64,000 nt of DNA from Cellulosimicrobium cellulans. GTDB lineage: Bacteria > Actinomycetota > Actinomycetes > Actinomycetales > Cellulomonadaceae. The translations under genes and the position numbers were made by a program. The DNA is taken from positions 124,001 to 188,000 of the forward strand of contig NZ_JAFGYF010000003.1 in the NCBI RefSeq assembly GCF_016921195.1, in the 5' to 3' direction. Below, one piece after another: positions 39,366 through 47,709 of this stretch. Numbering within the stretch: position 1 is the stretch's first letter; each line of letters starts with the position of its first letter. The notes beneath the pieces are model-generated. The model was not told the origin of the DNA. It worked only from the letters and a program-made list of their open reading frames with translations, and searched no databases.

Positions 39366-40532
39366 TCAGCCCTTCGGCTCGCCCTTCGCGGCGGGCGAAC
39401 CCGTGCCCGACGGCGCAGGCTCGCCCCCGGCCGCCTGCTGGCGGCCCTCGTCCCGCGCCTTCGCGAGCATCGCCTCGAGACGCTGGCGCCGACGACGGCG
39501 GTCGTCACGGATGCCGATGATCAGGACCACGACGATCGCGATCAGCAGGAGCTGCGGCCACGGGACGGCCCAGGTCGTCACGGTGACCGTGACCGGCTCC
39601 AGGGGGGTCTCGATCTGGTCGTCCGCCACGGGCGTCGGGGTGACCGTGACCGTCGTGCGGACCGGGCCGAGCGGCCAGACTGCGTCCACGTCGACCCTGC
39701 TCCGCAGCGACCCGCCGGGAAGGACCTCGCTGATCGGCTCCGCGGCGACGTCGTCGCTCACGGCACCGAAGAGTGCGGACGTCGCCACGCCACCCTCGGC
39801 ACCGAGTCGGACGTTGCCGTCGTTCGCGACGTCGTACGAGACGGTCAGGTCGCCCGCGGCGAACGGGTTCCACGAGGGCGCGTACGACGCCTTGACGTTC
39901 TCCACCGTGAGGACGGGCTGGACCTCGCCCGTAACGCGCGTCGTGACGCGGAAGCCGACGCGGCTCTCGACGCCGACGCTCGTGCCTCCGTCGCCGGCAC
40001 CCGTGCTGGTGACCGACGCCGCGATGCCGGCGGGGTGGTCACCGGGTGTCGCGTTCTCCGGGACCGTGATCGTGTACGGGACGACGACCGTCTCGCCCGG
40101 GCCGACGTCGACCGTCTCCTGGACGGTGACCCATGTCCCGGCGTCCACGGACTCCTGGTCCGACGGGAGCATGTTGAAGCGCCCGTTCGCCGTGAGGTAG
40201 CCGTCCGCCGCCTTGAGGCCGAAGGTCGCCGGGACGTCACCGAAGTTCGAGACGGCGATGTACTCCTCGATCGTCTCGCCCGGGTCGGCGACGTGGTCGA
40301 CGCCGCGGCGCCCGTCCGGGCCGTCCGCGTTCGCGGGCTTGACGCCCCAGGTGATGCGGTCCTCGGTGTCGAGGTGCAGCACCGCCGGGGACGACACGCC
40401 GGAGGCCGGAGCTGCCAGCACCGTGGCGGGCGCGAGAGCAACGACGAGGGTGGCCGCGGCAAGGACGAGCCGGCGGGCACGACGACGAGCTCGGGAGCGG
40501 CGGTGGACAGTGTGCGTTGGTGCGGGAATCAC
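39366..40532 (-). CDS. DUF916-type WxL-interacting cell-surface protein
   Basis: A 388-residue protein. After a basic leader and a signal peptide ([21 protein letters not shown]) comes a DUF916-like region: [31 protein letters not shown] and a second beta domain with [20 protein letters not shown] membrane helix near residues 330-348 ([17 protein letters not shown]) and a basic cytoplasmic tail follow. Such proteins anchor WxL proteins on the wall. It is downstream of a WxL gene on the same strand. Confidence 0.82.
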   Translation of the reverse strand: MIPAPTHTVHRRSRARRRARRLVLAAATLVVALAPATVLAAPASGVSSPAVLHLDTEDRITWGVKPANADGPDGRRGVDHVADPGETIEEYIAVSNFGDVPATFGLKAADGYLTANGRFNMLPSDQESVDAGTWVTVQETVDVGPGETVVVPYTITVPENATPGDHPAGIAASVTSTGAGDGGTSVGVESRVGFRVTTRVTGEVQPVLTVENVKASYAPSWNPFAAGDLTVSYDVANDGNVRLGAEGGVATSALFGAVSDDVAAEPISEVLPGGSLRSRVDVDAVWPLGPVRTTVTVTPTPVADDQIETPLEPVTVTVTTWAVPWPQLLLIAIVVVLIIGIRDDRRRRRQRLEAMLAKARDEGRQQAAGGEPAPSGTGSPAAKGEPKG

Positions 40533-40550
40533 GCTGCTTCTCTCCGTACG

Positions 40551-40607
40551 ACGACGGGTCGCTCCACCGGCGCGACCGTGGTCGTGCCGGACGGAGCGAC
40601 CCGTCGT
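40551..40607 (-). terminator. 15-bp hairpin between the WxL gene and its DUF916 partner
   Basis: ACGACGGGTCGCTCC and GGAGCGACCCGTCGT pair perfectly around a 27-base loop that itself contains an imperfect stem (CCGGCGCGACC/GGTCGTGCCGG). It would cut or thin the transcript after the WxL gene, so that the surface protein is made in excess over its anchor. Confidence 0.55.
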
Positions 40608-40661
40608 GTGACTACTCGGTCGGTGCTCGGCCGCAGCCGGTCACCGGGACGTCGGGACGGC

Positions 40662-41276
40662 TCAGTCCTCGAACAGGGACAGCGTGATCGTCGAGTTGTA
40701 CGCGCCCGGCGCGACGTCCTCGGCCGTCCGGAGCGTGAGGTTGGCGCCCGCGGTCCAGGAGCCCTCCGGGTTCACCTCGGCCGAGTCGAACGTCGAGACC
40801 AGGAGCTCCTGGTCCACGAGGCCCGGGCCCTCCTCGAGCACCGGCTCGACCGGCTCGCCCTCGGAGACCAGGCCGGTGTCGCCGCCGTCGACGAGCGTCG
40901 GAGCCCAGCCGAGGTTCTCCGCGCCGATCGTGCCGGCGTCACCGGTGAAGTCCGAGGCGCTGCCCAGGACGTACCAGAACGCGCCCTCGGGCACCTCGGT
41001 ACGCGTGTCGGTGACCGTGACCTCGGGAAGCGCACCGTTGAACTCGCGGGTCCCCTCGACGGTCGACTCCGCCTCCGTCAGGGTCGTCGAGCTCGCGGCG
41101 ACGCTGAAGGCGAGGTTGCCCGGGTCGACGTCACCCTCGATCTCGACGGAGACGTCCACGTCGGTGGGGTCGCCCACCGGCTCGGCCGTGGCAGCGGACG
41201 CGAGGGCGACCGTGCCGATGAGCATCGCGCCGAGGGCACCCCCGGCGACGAGCTTCTTCGTTGCTCGTGCGTTCAT
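40662..41276 (-). CDS. WxL-domain secreted surface protein
   Basis: A 204-residue protein. The ATG at 41276 has GGAGAG upstream; a further ATG lies five codons earlier. A signal peptide (KKLVAGGALGAMLIGTVALASAATA) precedes a beta-rich acidic protein with FWYVLGSASDFTGDAG, NLGWAPTLVDGG and a C-terminus AYNSTITLSLFED, which is the usual end of WxL domains. WxL proteins bind peptidoglycan without covalent linkage. Its partner is the DUF916 gene downstream. Confidence 0.78.
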   Translation of the reverse strand: MNARATKKLVAGGALGAMLIGTVALASAATAEPVGDPTDVDVSVEIEGDVDPGNLAFSVAASSTTLTEAESTVEGTREFNGALPEVTVTDTRTEVPEGAFWYVLGSASDFTGDAGTIGAENLGWAPTLVDGGDTGLVSEGEPVEPVLEEGPGLVDQELLVSTFDSAEVNPEGSWTAGANLTLRTAEDVAPGAYNSTITLSLFED

Positions 41277-41465
41277 GTTGTAGCTCTCCATCGTTGGAGT
41301 TGTTGTCGGACCGGATCACCATAGCGGCGAACCTGGGGTTTTGACAGGTCCCAACCAGAAGTGGCCACCCAAAGTTAAGAAAGTAAACAAAGGCGCGGGA
41401 GCATGCTCACGCGTCGTTGCGAACCGTCCCTTCCTGGATGCTCGTCGTCGAACAGCAACAGGTGC

Positions 41466-41960
41466 TCACCACGCTCTGGCACGTGACTCTGCACGCACGA
41501 TGATGCCATCACTCCACGCCTGGGTCACCCAGCTGATCATCGCGGGTCGTGCTCGTGCGGCCAGACCGACCGTCGCGGTGCGCCCGTCCGCGGTCGACGT
41601 CTCGGTCACGACGACATCGTGCAGGCCCTCGAGCGCCCCCGGATTCCGCGCGAGGTAGTCCTGGACGTCCGACCGGATCGACGCATCCGTGAGCGTGAGG
41701 ACGCCGCTCTCGACCGGTGCGGTGGCGGCACCCGTGTAGAACGACTCGGGCGCCATCGAGTCCGCCGCGGTGAGGGCGAGCGCGTCCGCGAGCTCGTAGA
41801 GCCGCTTGCGCTCGAGGTGCACCTGCGTCGCGCTCACCACGACGGTGACCAGCAGGAGCGCGAACGCCACGAAGGCCGACGTGAGCAGCACGATCCGCCC
41901 GTCCTCCGGGTCGTCCACCGTCGCGACGAGGCGCCGTCGGACGCTAACCGCGCGCCTCAT
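41466..41960 (-). CDS. TadG/TadE-like pilus assembly protein
   Basis: A 164-residue protein from the ATG at 41960, which overlaps the gene upstream by four bases. Residues 18-42 include EDGRIVLLTSAFVAFALLLVTVVVSATQVHLERKRL-type sequence: one membrane helix followed by a charged helix, as in putative TadG-like (helicase/secretion neighbourhood) proteins. The mature part carries LADALALTAADSM, a motif seen in minor pseudopilins of this group. It is last in the tad cluster. Confidence 0.75.
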   Translation of the reverse strand: MRRAVSVRRRLVATVDDPEDGRIVLLTSAFVAFALLLVTVVVSATQVHLERKRLYELADALALTAADSMAPESFYTGAATAPVESGVLTLTDASIRSDVQDYLARNPGALEGLHDVVVTETSTADGRTATVGLAARARPAMISWVTQAWSDGIIVRAESRARAW

Positions 41961-42436
41961 GGCCGCCTCGCGGCGTACTCGTCCACGGACGCGACGTGCT
42001 GCGCCTCGACAGGGACGGCGAGGGGGACGACGCTCCGCACGAACGACGGGACGAGCGGGAGGGGGACGTCCAGGTGGACCCTCGCGACCACCTCGCCGCC
42101 CGGCTCGAGGCACGGGTCACCGGTGCACGCGATCGCCAGCCCGCCGGCGCCGGCTCGGAAATCCTGGTCCTCGAGAGCGAGGGAGACCGCGGCGTTCGCG
42201 AGCCGCGCGCCGTCGTCCGCGGTCGGGGCGGTCACGAACGCGCGCGCCGCCTCGCGTGACGCGCCCTCGACCGCGAACGTCGCCGCCTGCAGGCGCCCTG
42301 CGGTGAGGACGAGATACATGAGCGGCAGCAGCAGGACGAGCGCGACACCCAGGAACTCCACGACCGCGCTCCCCCGCTCGGCGCCCGCCGGGCCGGAGAC
42401 CAGACGAGCGCGCAGCGCGCGCAGTCCGCGAGTCAC
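41957..42436 (-). CDS. TadE-like minor pilin
   Basis: A 159-residue protein. ERGSAVVEFLGVALVLLLPLMYLVL is the TadE signature: a short basic leader, then Gly-Ser-x-x-x-x-Glu and a membrane helix, with the conserved Glu (VVEF) needed for pilin assembly. The exported part includes a Cys pair (IACTGDPCLE). It is one of three small pilin-like genes between tadC and the cluster end, all overlapping. Confidence 0.85.
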   Translation of the reverse strand: MTRGLRALRARLVSGPAGAERGSAVVEFLGVALVLLLPLMYLVLTAGRLQAATFAVEGASREAARAFVTAPTADDGARLANAAVSLALEDQDFRAGAGGLAIACTGDPCLEPGGEVVARVHLDVPLPLVPSFVRSVVPLAVPVEAQHVASVDEYAARRP

Positions 42437-42852
42437 GGTGCCTCCTCGAGGGCGTGCCCGTCGACCGTGAGCACGCCGGCGGGCCCGAGCAGACCGACGA
42501 CGGGGAGCGGTGCCGCGACCGTGACCTCGACGACAGGAAGCCCGTCCACCACGGTCTGCCGCGCCTCGACGTCCCCGGCGTAGCGTGGCGAGAGTGCCGC
42601 GGTGATCAGCTCGCGGGTTCGCGCCGCGCCGTCCTGCGGACCGCGGTCCGCGCGGCCTGCGACACGAGCGCCCTCGGCGGCGCAGTCCACCAGCGTCGCG
42701 CGCACGTGGACCGCGAGCGCGACCTGGAGGACACCGAGGAACAGCACGAGCACCAGGACGGACACGAGCGTGAAGTCGACGACCGCGGACCCGCGCTCAC
42801 GGTCCTCCGGCGCTGCGCCCGCTTCCGCGCCGCGTGCCGCCTCAGGGCGCAC
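42433..42852 (-). CDS. TadE-like minor pilin
   Basis: A 139-residue protein from a GTG. ERGSAVVDFTLVSVLVLVLFLGVLQVALAV matches the TadE leader and membrane helix, with Asp in place of the usual Glu. The exported part has LVDCAAEGARVAGRAD, also typical of TadE proteins. It overlaps its neighbours on both sides, so the three pilin-like genes are translated together. Confidence 0.83.
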   Translation of the reverse strand: MRPEAARGAEAGAAPEDRERGSAVVDFTLVSVLVLVLFLGVLQVALAVHVRATLVDCAAEGARVAGRADRGPQDGAARTRELITAALSPRYAGDVEARQTVVDGLPVVEVTVAAPLPVVGLLGPAGVLTVDGHALEEAP

Positions 42853-43081
42853 CGACGCTCGAGATCGCGTTGCTGAAGGCCTCGGTGAGCGCCGGCCCGG
42901 CGACAGCCCACAGCGCGATGACGAGCCCGGCCGTCATCAAGGTGATGAGCACCCAGCCCGGGACGTCTCCCCGTTCCGGGGCTGCTCCCGCCAGCCGCGC
43001 GAGCGCGCTGTGCGCCGCCTGCCGCGCCGTGCGCTGTACCGCTCGGCGACCCCGCTGCGTCATCCGTCCCCACCCCTGCAT
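42842..43081 (-). CDS. small pilin-like protein of the tad cluster (DUF4244/Flp type)
   Basis: A 79-residue protein; the ATG at 43081 follows AAGGAGAACC. A basic N-terminus leads to one membrane helix (WVLITLMTAGLVIALWAVAGPAL) and a short end EAFSNAISSVG. Size, topology and place between tadC and the TadE genes are those of the Flp major pilin or the DUF4244 proteins of actinobacterial tad loci. A clear G-x-x-x-x-E-Y Flp cleavage site is not seen. Confidence 0.7.
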   Translation of the reverse strand: MQGWGRMTQRGRRAVQRTARQAAHSALARLAGAAPERGDVPGWVLITLMTAGLVIALWAVAGPALTEAFSNAISSVGAP

Positions 43082-43154
43082 GGTTCTCCTTCGTCGTCGT
43101 CGGTCGTGTCGTACGTGAGCTGTCGGGTCGTGCGGTTCCACGAGAGCCGCGCGG

Positions 43155-44096
43155 TCAGAATCCGAGTCGCAGCGTGGCCAGGGACGGATACACCGCGAAG
43201 ACCACGGTCACAGGCAGGATGAGGAAGACGACCGGGATCATCATGGCCACCTCCTTCTTGCCGCCCGCCTCCATGAGCGCGCGACGCCCCGACTCGCGCA
43301 CGTCCTGCGCCTGGGCGCGCAGCACGTCGGCGAGGGGGGTCCCGCGCTCCACGGCGACCGCCACTCCCTCGGCGAAGCGCGTGAGGCTCGGCAGCCCGGT
43401 CCTGCCTGCGAGCTGCTCGAGCGCGCGCGAGAGCGGTGTGCCGGAACGCACGGACGCCAGGGTGGCGCGCAGCTCGGCCGAGAGCTCCCCGCGAGCGGTC
43501 GTCGAGACCCGCTCGAGCGCCGCGACCGGCCCCTCGCCGGCGTTCACGGCGAGGGCGAGCAGCTCGGCGATCGTCGGGAACTCGGCGAGCATGCGTTCCT
43601 CCCTGCGCCTGACGGTCCGCGTGAGGGCGTGGTCGCACGCGAGCACGCCGCCCACCCCGCAGAGCAGCGCGAGGAGCACGAGCAGCACGACGGACGAGCC
43701 GCGCGTCGCGGCGAGGACCACCGCGGCGAGCGTACCCAGCGCGAGCCCGACCACGCCCCAGACGAGCTGGCGCGCACGGAACTGCTCGACGCTCTGGTGC
43801 CGGCCCGCGCGCGCGAGCCGACGGCGGACGTCGGAGGACGTGGAGCCGAACCGCTCGAGCGCCTTGCTCGCGTCGGCGAGCACGGGACCGATCAGGCGTT
43901 CGACCGTCGGGAAGGGTGTCCGGGCCGGCTGGTCACGGAGCAGCACCGACGTCCTGTCGTGAGTCCGCAGGTACGGCGCGAGGCGCTCGTCGAGCCGGAT
44001 CGCGCGGCGCCGCGCGCCCGCCACGACGAGGAGCACTCCCACGCCGCCGAACGCGCCGATCGCCGCACCCGTGAGCGACACGTCGAGACCGTTCAT
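43155..44096 (-). CDS. tadC: type II secretion/pilus inner-membrane protein TadC
   Basis: A 313-residue protein from the ATG that overlaps the tadB stop. Helices near 10-25, 115-150 and the last 35 residues surround a T2SSF domain with ERMLAEFPTIAELLALAVNAGEGP and LAGRTGLPSLTRFAEGVAVAVERGTPLADVLRAQAQDVRESGRRALMEAGG-type helices. With TadB it forms the platform that the TadA ATPase turns to build the pilus. Confidence 0.88.
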   Translation of the reverse strand: MNGLDVSLTGAAIGAFGGVGVLLVVAGARRRAIRLDERLAPYLRTHDRTSVLLRDQPARTPFPTVERLIGPVLADASKALERFGSTSSDVRRRLARAGRHQSVEQFRARQLVWGVVGLALGTLAAVVLAATRGSSVVLLVLLALLCGVGGVLACDHALTRTVRRREERMLAEFPTIAELLALAVNAGEGPVAALERVSTTARGELSAELRATLASVRSGTPLSRALEQLAGRTGLPSLTRFAEGVAVAVERGTPLADVLRAQAQDVRESGRRALMEAGGKKEVAMMIPVVFLILPVTVVFAVYPSLATLRLGF

Positions 44097-44953
44097 CGCA
44101 GCACCCGCTCTTCCTCGGGCAGCCGCCCGATCCGCAGCATGAGGTGGTACGCCGCCGCGGAGCACGCCGCGCCGCCTGCGAGGACGAGCGCCCCCGTCAC
44201 CGAGTTGTACGCCGCCGCCGTCTCCGGCCGGGTCGCGAGGAAGCCGAGCACCACCCATGGGCCGGCGACGGCGAGGCGGGCGCCGTTGACCGTCCAGGAC
44301 TGCCGCGCCTCGAGCTCGCCCCGCGTCCGCGCGTCCTCGCGGAGGAAGGTCGAGAGGGTGCGCAGGAGCCGGCCGAGGTCCGTCCCGCCCACGTCGCGCG
44401 TCAGCCGCAGCGCCTCGACGATCCGGTCGGCCACCGGGTCGGCGAGCCGCTCCTTGAGCCGGTCCAGGCAGTCGCCGAAGCGCCCGGACGCGCGGTAGTC
44501 CAGCGCGAACCGGGCGAACGGCTCGCGCAGCTCCACCGGGCCCCGCTCACCGAGCTGACCGACAGCCTCGGGGAGCGACAGCCCGGCGCGAACCCCGGAC
44601 GCGAGGTGGTCGAGGACCTCCGGCCACACGTCGCGCAGTCGCGCCCGGCGCCGTCGGGCACGCGAGCGCACGAGAAGCACCGGCGCCGACGCGGCGATCG
44701 CTCCGAAGCACGTCGCGATCGTCACCGATCCCGCGAGAACCGTCGCGACGAGCAGCACCACGACCCCGACCCCCACGCTGAGCGCCACCAGTGCGCCCGG
44801 CGTCACGGACGGCGCGCCCGCCTGGACGAGGAGGTCCTGGGTGCGTGCCGACCAGCCGTCGGCACGGCGTTCGCGTCGCGGACCCGGTGCCCAGAACGAC
44901 CACCAGACGCAGAACAGGCCCGCGCCGAGCAGGAACCCCACGACGACGCCCAC
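44093..44953 (-). CDS. tadB: pilus inner-membrane platform protein TadB
   Basis: A 286-residue protein if the GTG two bases after the tadA stop is used (44953); an upstream GTG at 44980 would overlap tadA by 26 bases. Two membrane helices near the N-terminus are followed by a T2SSF domain (VLDHLASGVRAGLSLPEAVGQL, SGRFGDCLDRLKERLADPVADRI) and C-terminal helices. It pairs with TadC as the platform of the Tad pilus machine. Confidence 0.86.
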   Translation of the reverse strand: MGVVVGFLLGAGLFCVWWSFWAPGPRRERRADGWSARTQDLLVQAGAPSVTPGALVALSVGVGVVVLLVATVLAGSVTIATCFGAIAASAPVLLVRSRARRRRARLRDVWPEVLDHLASGVRAGLSLPEAVGQLGERGPVELREPFARFALDYRASGRFGDCLDRLKERLADPVADRIVEALRLTRDVGGTDLGRLLRTLSTFLREDARTRGELEARQSWTVNGARLAVAGPWVVLGFLATRPETAAAYNSVTGALVLAGGAACSAAAYHLMLRIGRLPEEERVLR

Positions 44954-44954
44954 C

Positions 44955-46244
44955 TCAGCCCACCCCCGACCAAGCCGCACCGGCCGACGACGTGGCGTCG
45001 GTACCGGGACGCTCGGGGCGCAGCACCGCCGCCAGGTCGATGCCCGCGCGGGCGAACCGGTCGGTGCCGGGCGGGAACCCGTCGGCCCGCGTCAGCCGTC
45101 CCCCGGTCCGGACGAAGATCTCGGCCGCCTCCACCACACCCTGCTCGACCCGCCCCGTGACCCCGAGGATCTCGCGCACGACCCTCCGCCCGTCGACGTC
45201 GACGCCGAGGTGGACGACGAGGTCGATCGCGGACGCGACGGTGGGCACCACGAACCGGTCCGAGACGTTCTCGCCCGCCAGCAGCGGCAACGTGCACATC
45301 TTGGTGATCGCCTCGCGGGCCGAGTTCGCGTGGATCGTGCACATGCCGGGAACTCCGGCGTTCAGGGCGACGAGGAGGTCGAAGCTCTCCGCCTCGCGGA
45401 CCTCACCGATGACGATCCGGTCCGGGCGCATCCGCAGCGCCTCCTTGACGAGGCGCCGCAGCGGGATCTCGCCGGTTCCCTCCAGGCTCGGCTGGCGGCA
45501 CTGCATGGACACGACGTCCCGCACGGCGAACCGGAGCTCGAACACCTCCTCGCACGTGATGACGCGCTGCGTGGCCGGGACCGAGCCCGCGAGGGCGTTG
45601 AGCATCGTCGTCTTGCCCGCCTGGGTGGCGCCCGCGACGAGGATGTTCAGCCCGGCACGGACCGAGGCGTCGAGGAACCCGGCCGCCTGCGAGGTGAGCG
45701 ACCCGAGGCGGACGAGGTCGTCGAGGTGCGACGCGCGGACCACGTGCTTGCGGATGTTGACCGCCCACGCGCTGCGCGTGATGTCGGGGATCACCACGTG
45801 GAGCCGCTCGCCGCCGGGGAGCGAGGCGTCGACGAACGGGCTCGACAGGTCCAGCCTGCGGCCGGACGCGCGCAGCATCTGCTCGACGAGGTCGCGCACC
45901 TGCTCGGCGGTGAGGATCGTCGTCGTGAGCTCGGACCGGCCGCCCCGCGCGACGAACACCTGCGAGGGCGCGTTGATCCAGATCTCCTCGATCTCCGGGT
46001 CGTCGAGGTAGGGCTGGAGCGGTCCGAGCCCGGCCACGGAGTCGACCACGGCCCGGGCGGCGGCCGTCGGGTCGGCGAGCGGCGCGACGGCCCCGAGCGC
46101 GCTCCGGGTCTCGTAGTCGGCGACCGCCTCGCGCACGAGCTCGTCGACCGTCGCCCGGTCGCGCACGGGGTCCACCCCGCGCCGCCGGACGAGCTCGCGC
46201 ACCTCGCCCTCGAGCACGCCGACGGCGTGCGCGTCCCTGGACAT
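44955..46244 (-). CDS. tadA: Tad pilus assembly ATPase (TadA/CpaF)
   Basis: A 429-residue secretion ATPase. AGGGGGA lies about ten bases before the ATG at 46244; another ATG is at 46253. It has YLDDPEIEEIWINAP, Walker A AGATQAGKTTMLNAL, the Asp box VITCEEVFELRF, Walker B RPDRIVIGEVR and the His box CTIHANSAREA. The hexamer powers pilin polymerisation and perhaps retraction. It starts the cluster; no tadZ or prepilin peptidase gene is seen nearby. Confidence 0.92.
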   Translation of the reverse strand: MSRDAHAVGVLEGEVRELVRRRGVDPVRDRATVDELVREAVADYETRSALGAVAPLADPTAAARAVVDSVAGLGPLQPYLDDPEIEEIWINAPSQVFVARGGRSELTTTILTAEQVRDLVEQMLRASGRRLDLSSPFVDASLPGGERLHVVIPDITRSAWAVNIRKHVVRASHLDDLVRLGSLTSQAAGFLDASVRAGLNILVAGATQAGKTTMLNALAGSVPATQRVITCEEVFELRFAVRDVVSMQCRQPSLEGTGEIPLRRLVKEALRMRPDRIVIGEVREAESFDLLVALNAGVPGMCTIHANSAREAITKMCTLPLLAGENVSDRFVVPTVASAIDLVVHLGVDVDGRRVVREILGVTGRVEQGVVEAAEIFVRTGGRLTRADGFPPGTDRFARAGIDLAAVLRPERPGTDATSSAGAAWSGVG

Positions 46245-46443
46245 GTCGAGCATTCCCCCTGCTCTGCTGGCCGGCTGCCCCGCCGGACCGAAAGACCTGA
46301 CCGAGAGAGTAGGGCATCCGCACGTCTCGCGGGAGTGCCTTGTGGACACCGCGGGCGGGATCCTCCTCGTCACGGGGCGCGCCCGCGGCGAGCGGGCTGA
46401 CGGCGTCCCACATCGTGGGCGCCCGCACGGTTAGGGTCGGCCC

Positions 46444-47670
46444 ATGACGGACCTCCCGCCCGGCCGCTGGCAGGCCGCCGCCCGCGCCACCGGCCTCCTC
46501 GGAGCGGACGGCGCGGTGGCGGCGACGGTCTTCGCCGAGATGACCGCCCTCGCGCACCGCACCGGGGCGATCAACCTGGGGCAGGGCTTCCCGGACGTCG
46601 ACGGCCCGGCGACGGTCAAGCACGCCGCGGTCCGCGCGATCGAGGAGGGCCACAACCAGTACCCGCCGGGTCCGGGCATCCTCGAGCTGCGCAACGCCGT
46701 CGCGAGCCACCAGTACCGGCACTACGGGCTGGACCCCGACCCGGAGACCGAGGTCCTCGTGACGACCGGCGCGACCGAGGCCCTCGCCGCGACCATCCTC
46801 GCGCTGGCCGGTCCGGGGGACGACGTCGTGACGCTCGAGCCGTTCTACGACTCCCACGCCGCGTGCATCGCGCTCGCGGGGGCGAACCACGTCACCGTCC
46901 CGCTCGTTCCCGGCCCGGACCGGTTCCGGCTCGACCTCGACGCCCTGCGCGCCGCCGTCACCGACCGCACGCGGCTGATCCTCGTGAACTCGCCCCACAA
47001 CCCGACGGGCACGGTGCTCGACCTCGACGAGCTCGACGCGATCGCGGCCGTCGCGCGCCGCCACGACGCGGTCGTCGTCACGGACGAGGTCTACGAGCAC
47101 CTGACGTTCGACGACGCCCGGCACGTGCCGATCGCGACCCTGCCCGGCATGCGGCAGCGCACGATCACGATCTCCTCGGCCGGCAAGACGTTCTCCTTCA
47201 CCGGCTGGAAGATCGGCTGGCTGCACGGGCCGGAACCGCTCGTCACCGCGGTGCGCACGGTCAAGCAGTTCCTCACCTACACGTCGGGCGCGCCGTTCCA
47301 GCCCGCGATCGCCGACGCGCTGTCCGACGACGAGACCCCGCGCGCGCTCGCCGACTCGCTCGCGTCGCGCCGCGACCTGCTGTGCGAGGGACTCGTCCGG
47401 GCCGGGTTCGACGTCGTCGTGCCGCAGGGCACGTACTTCGTCATCGCCGACGGCGCCCCGCTCGGCTTCGAGGACGGCGCCGCGCTGTGCCGCGAGCTGC
47501 CCGCCCTCGCGGGCGTCGTCGCCGTCCCCGTGAGCGCGTTCTGCACCCCGGGGTCGACGACGGCCGGTGCCCTGGCCTCGCGCGTGCGGTTCACGTTCGT
47601 CAAGCGCGAGGACGTGCTGCACGAGGCGGTGGGTCGCCTGGCCAGCCTGGCCACGACGCCGCGGTCGTGA
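46444..47670 (+). CDS. pyridoxal-phosphate class I/II aminotransferase
   Basis: A 408-residue aminotransferase. It contains LGQGFPDVDGP, NQYPPGPGILELR, the NSPHNPTGT loop that binds the cofactor pyridine, TDEVYEHLTF, and the Schiff-base Lys in SSAGKTFSFTGWKIGW. The C-terminal RVRFTFVK supplies the Arg for the substrate carboxylate. The closest roles are DapC-type succinyl-diaminopimelate aminotransferase or kynurenine/methionine aminotransferase. It is divergent from the tad cluster across a 200-base gap. Confidence 0.88.
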   Translation: MTDLPPGRWQAAARATGLLGADGAVAATVFAEMTALAHRTGAINLGQGFPDVDGPATVKHAAVRAIEEGHNQYPPGPGILELRNAVASHQYRHYGLDPDPETEVLVTTGATEALAATILALAGPGDDVVTLEPFYDSHAACIALAGANHVTVPLVPGPDRFRLDLDALRAAVTDRTRLILVNSPHNPTGTVLDLDELDAIAAVARRHDAVVVTDEVYEHLTFDDARHVPIATLPGMRQRTITISSAGKTFSFTGWKIGWLHGPEPLVTAVRTVKQFLTYTSGAPFQPAIADALSDDETPRALADSLASRRDLLCEGLVRAGFDVVVPQGTYFVIADGAPLGFEDGAALCRELPALAGVVAVPVSAFCTPGSTTAGALASRVRFTFVKREDVLHEAVGRLASLATTPRS

Positions 47671-47709
47671 ACGCCTCCTGACCCGCCGCCCGACGGCCCG
47701 CAGGCCCGC

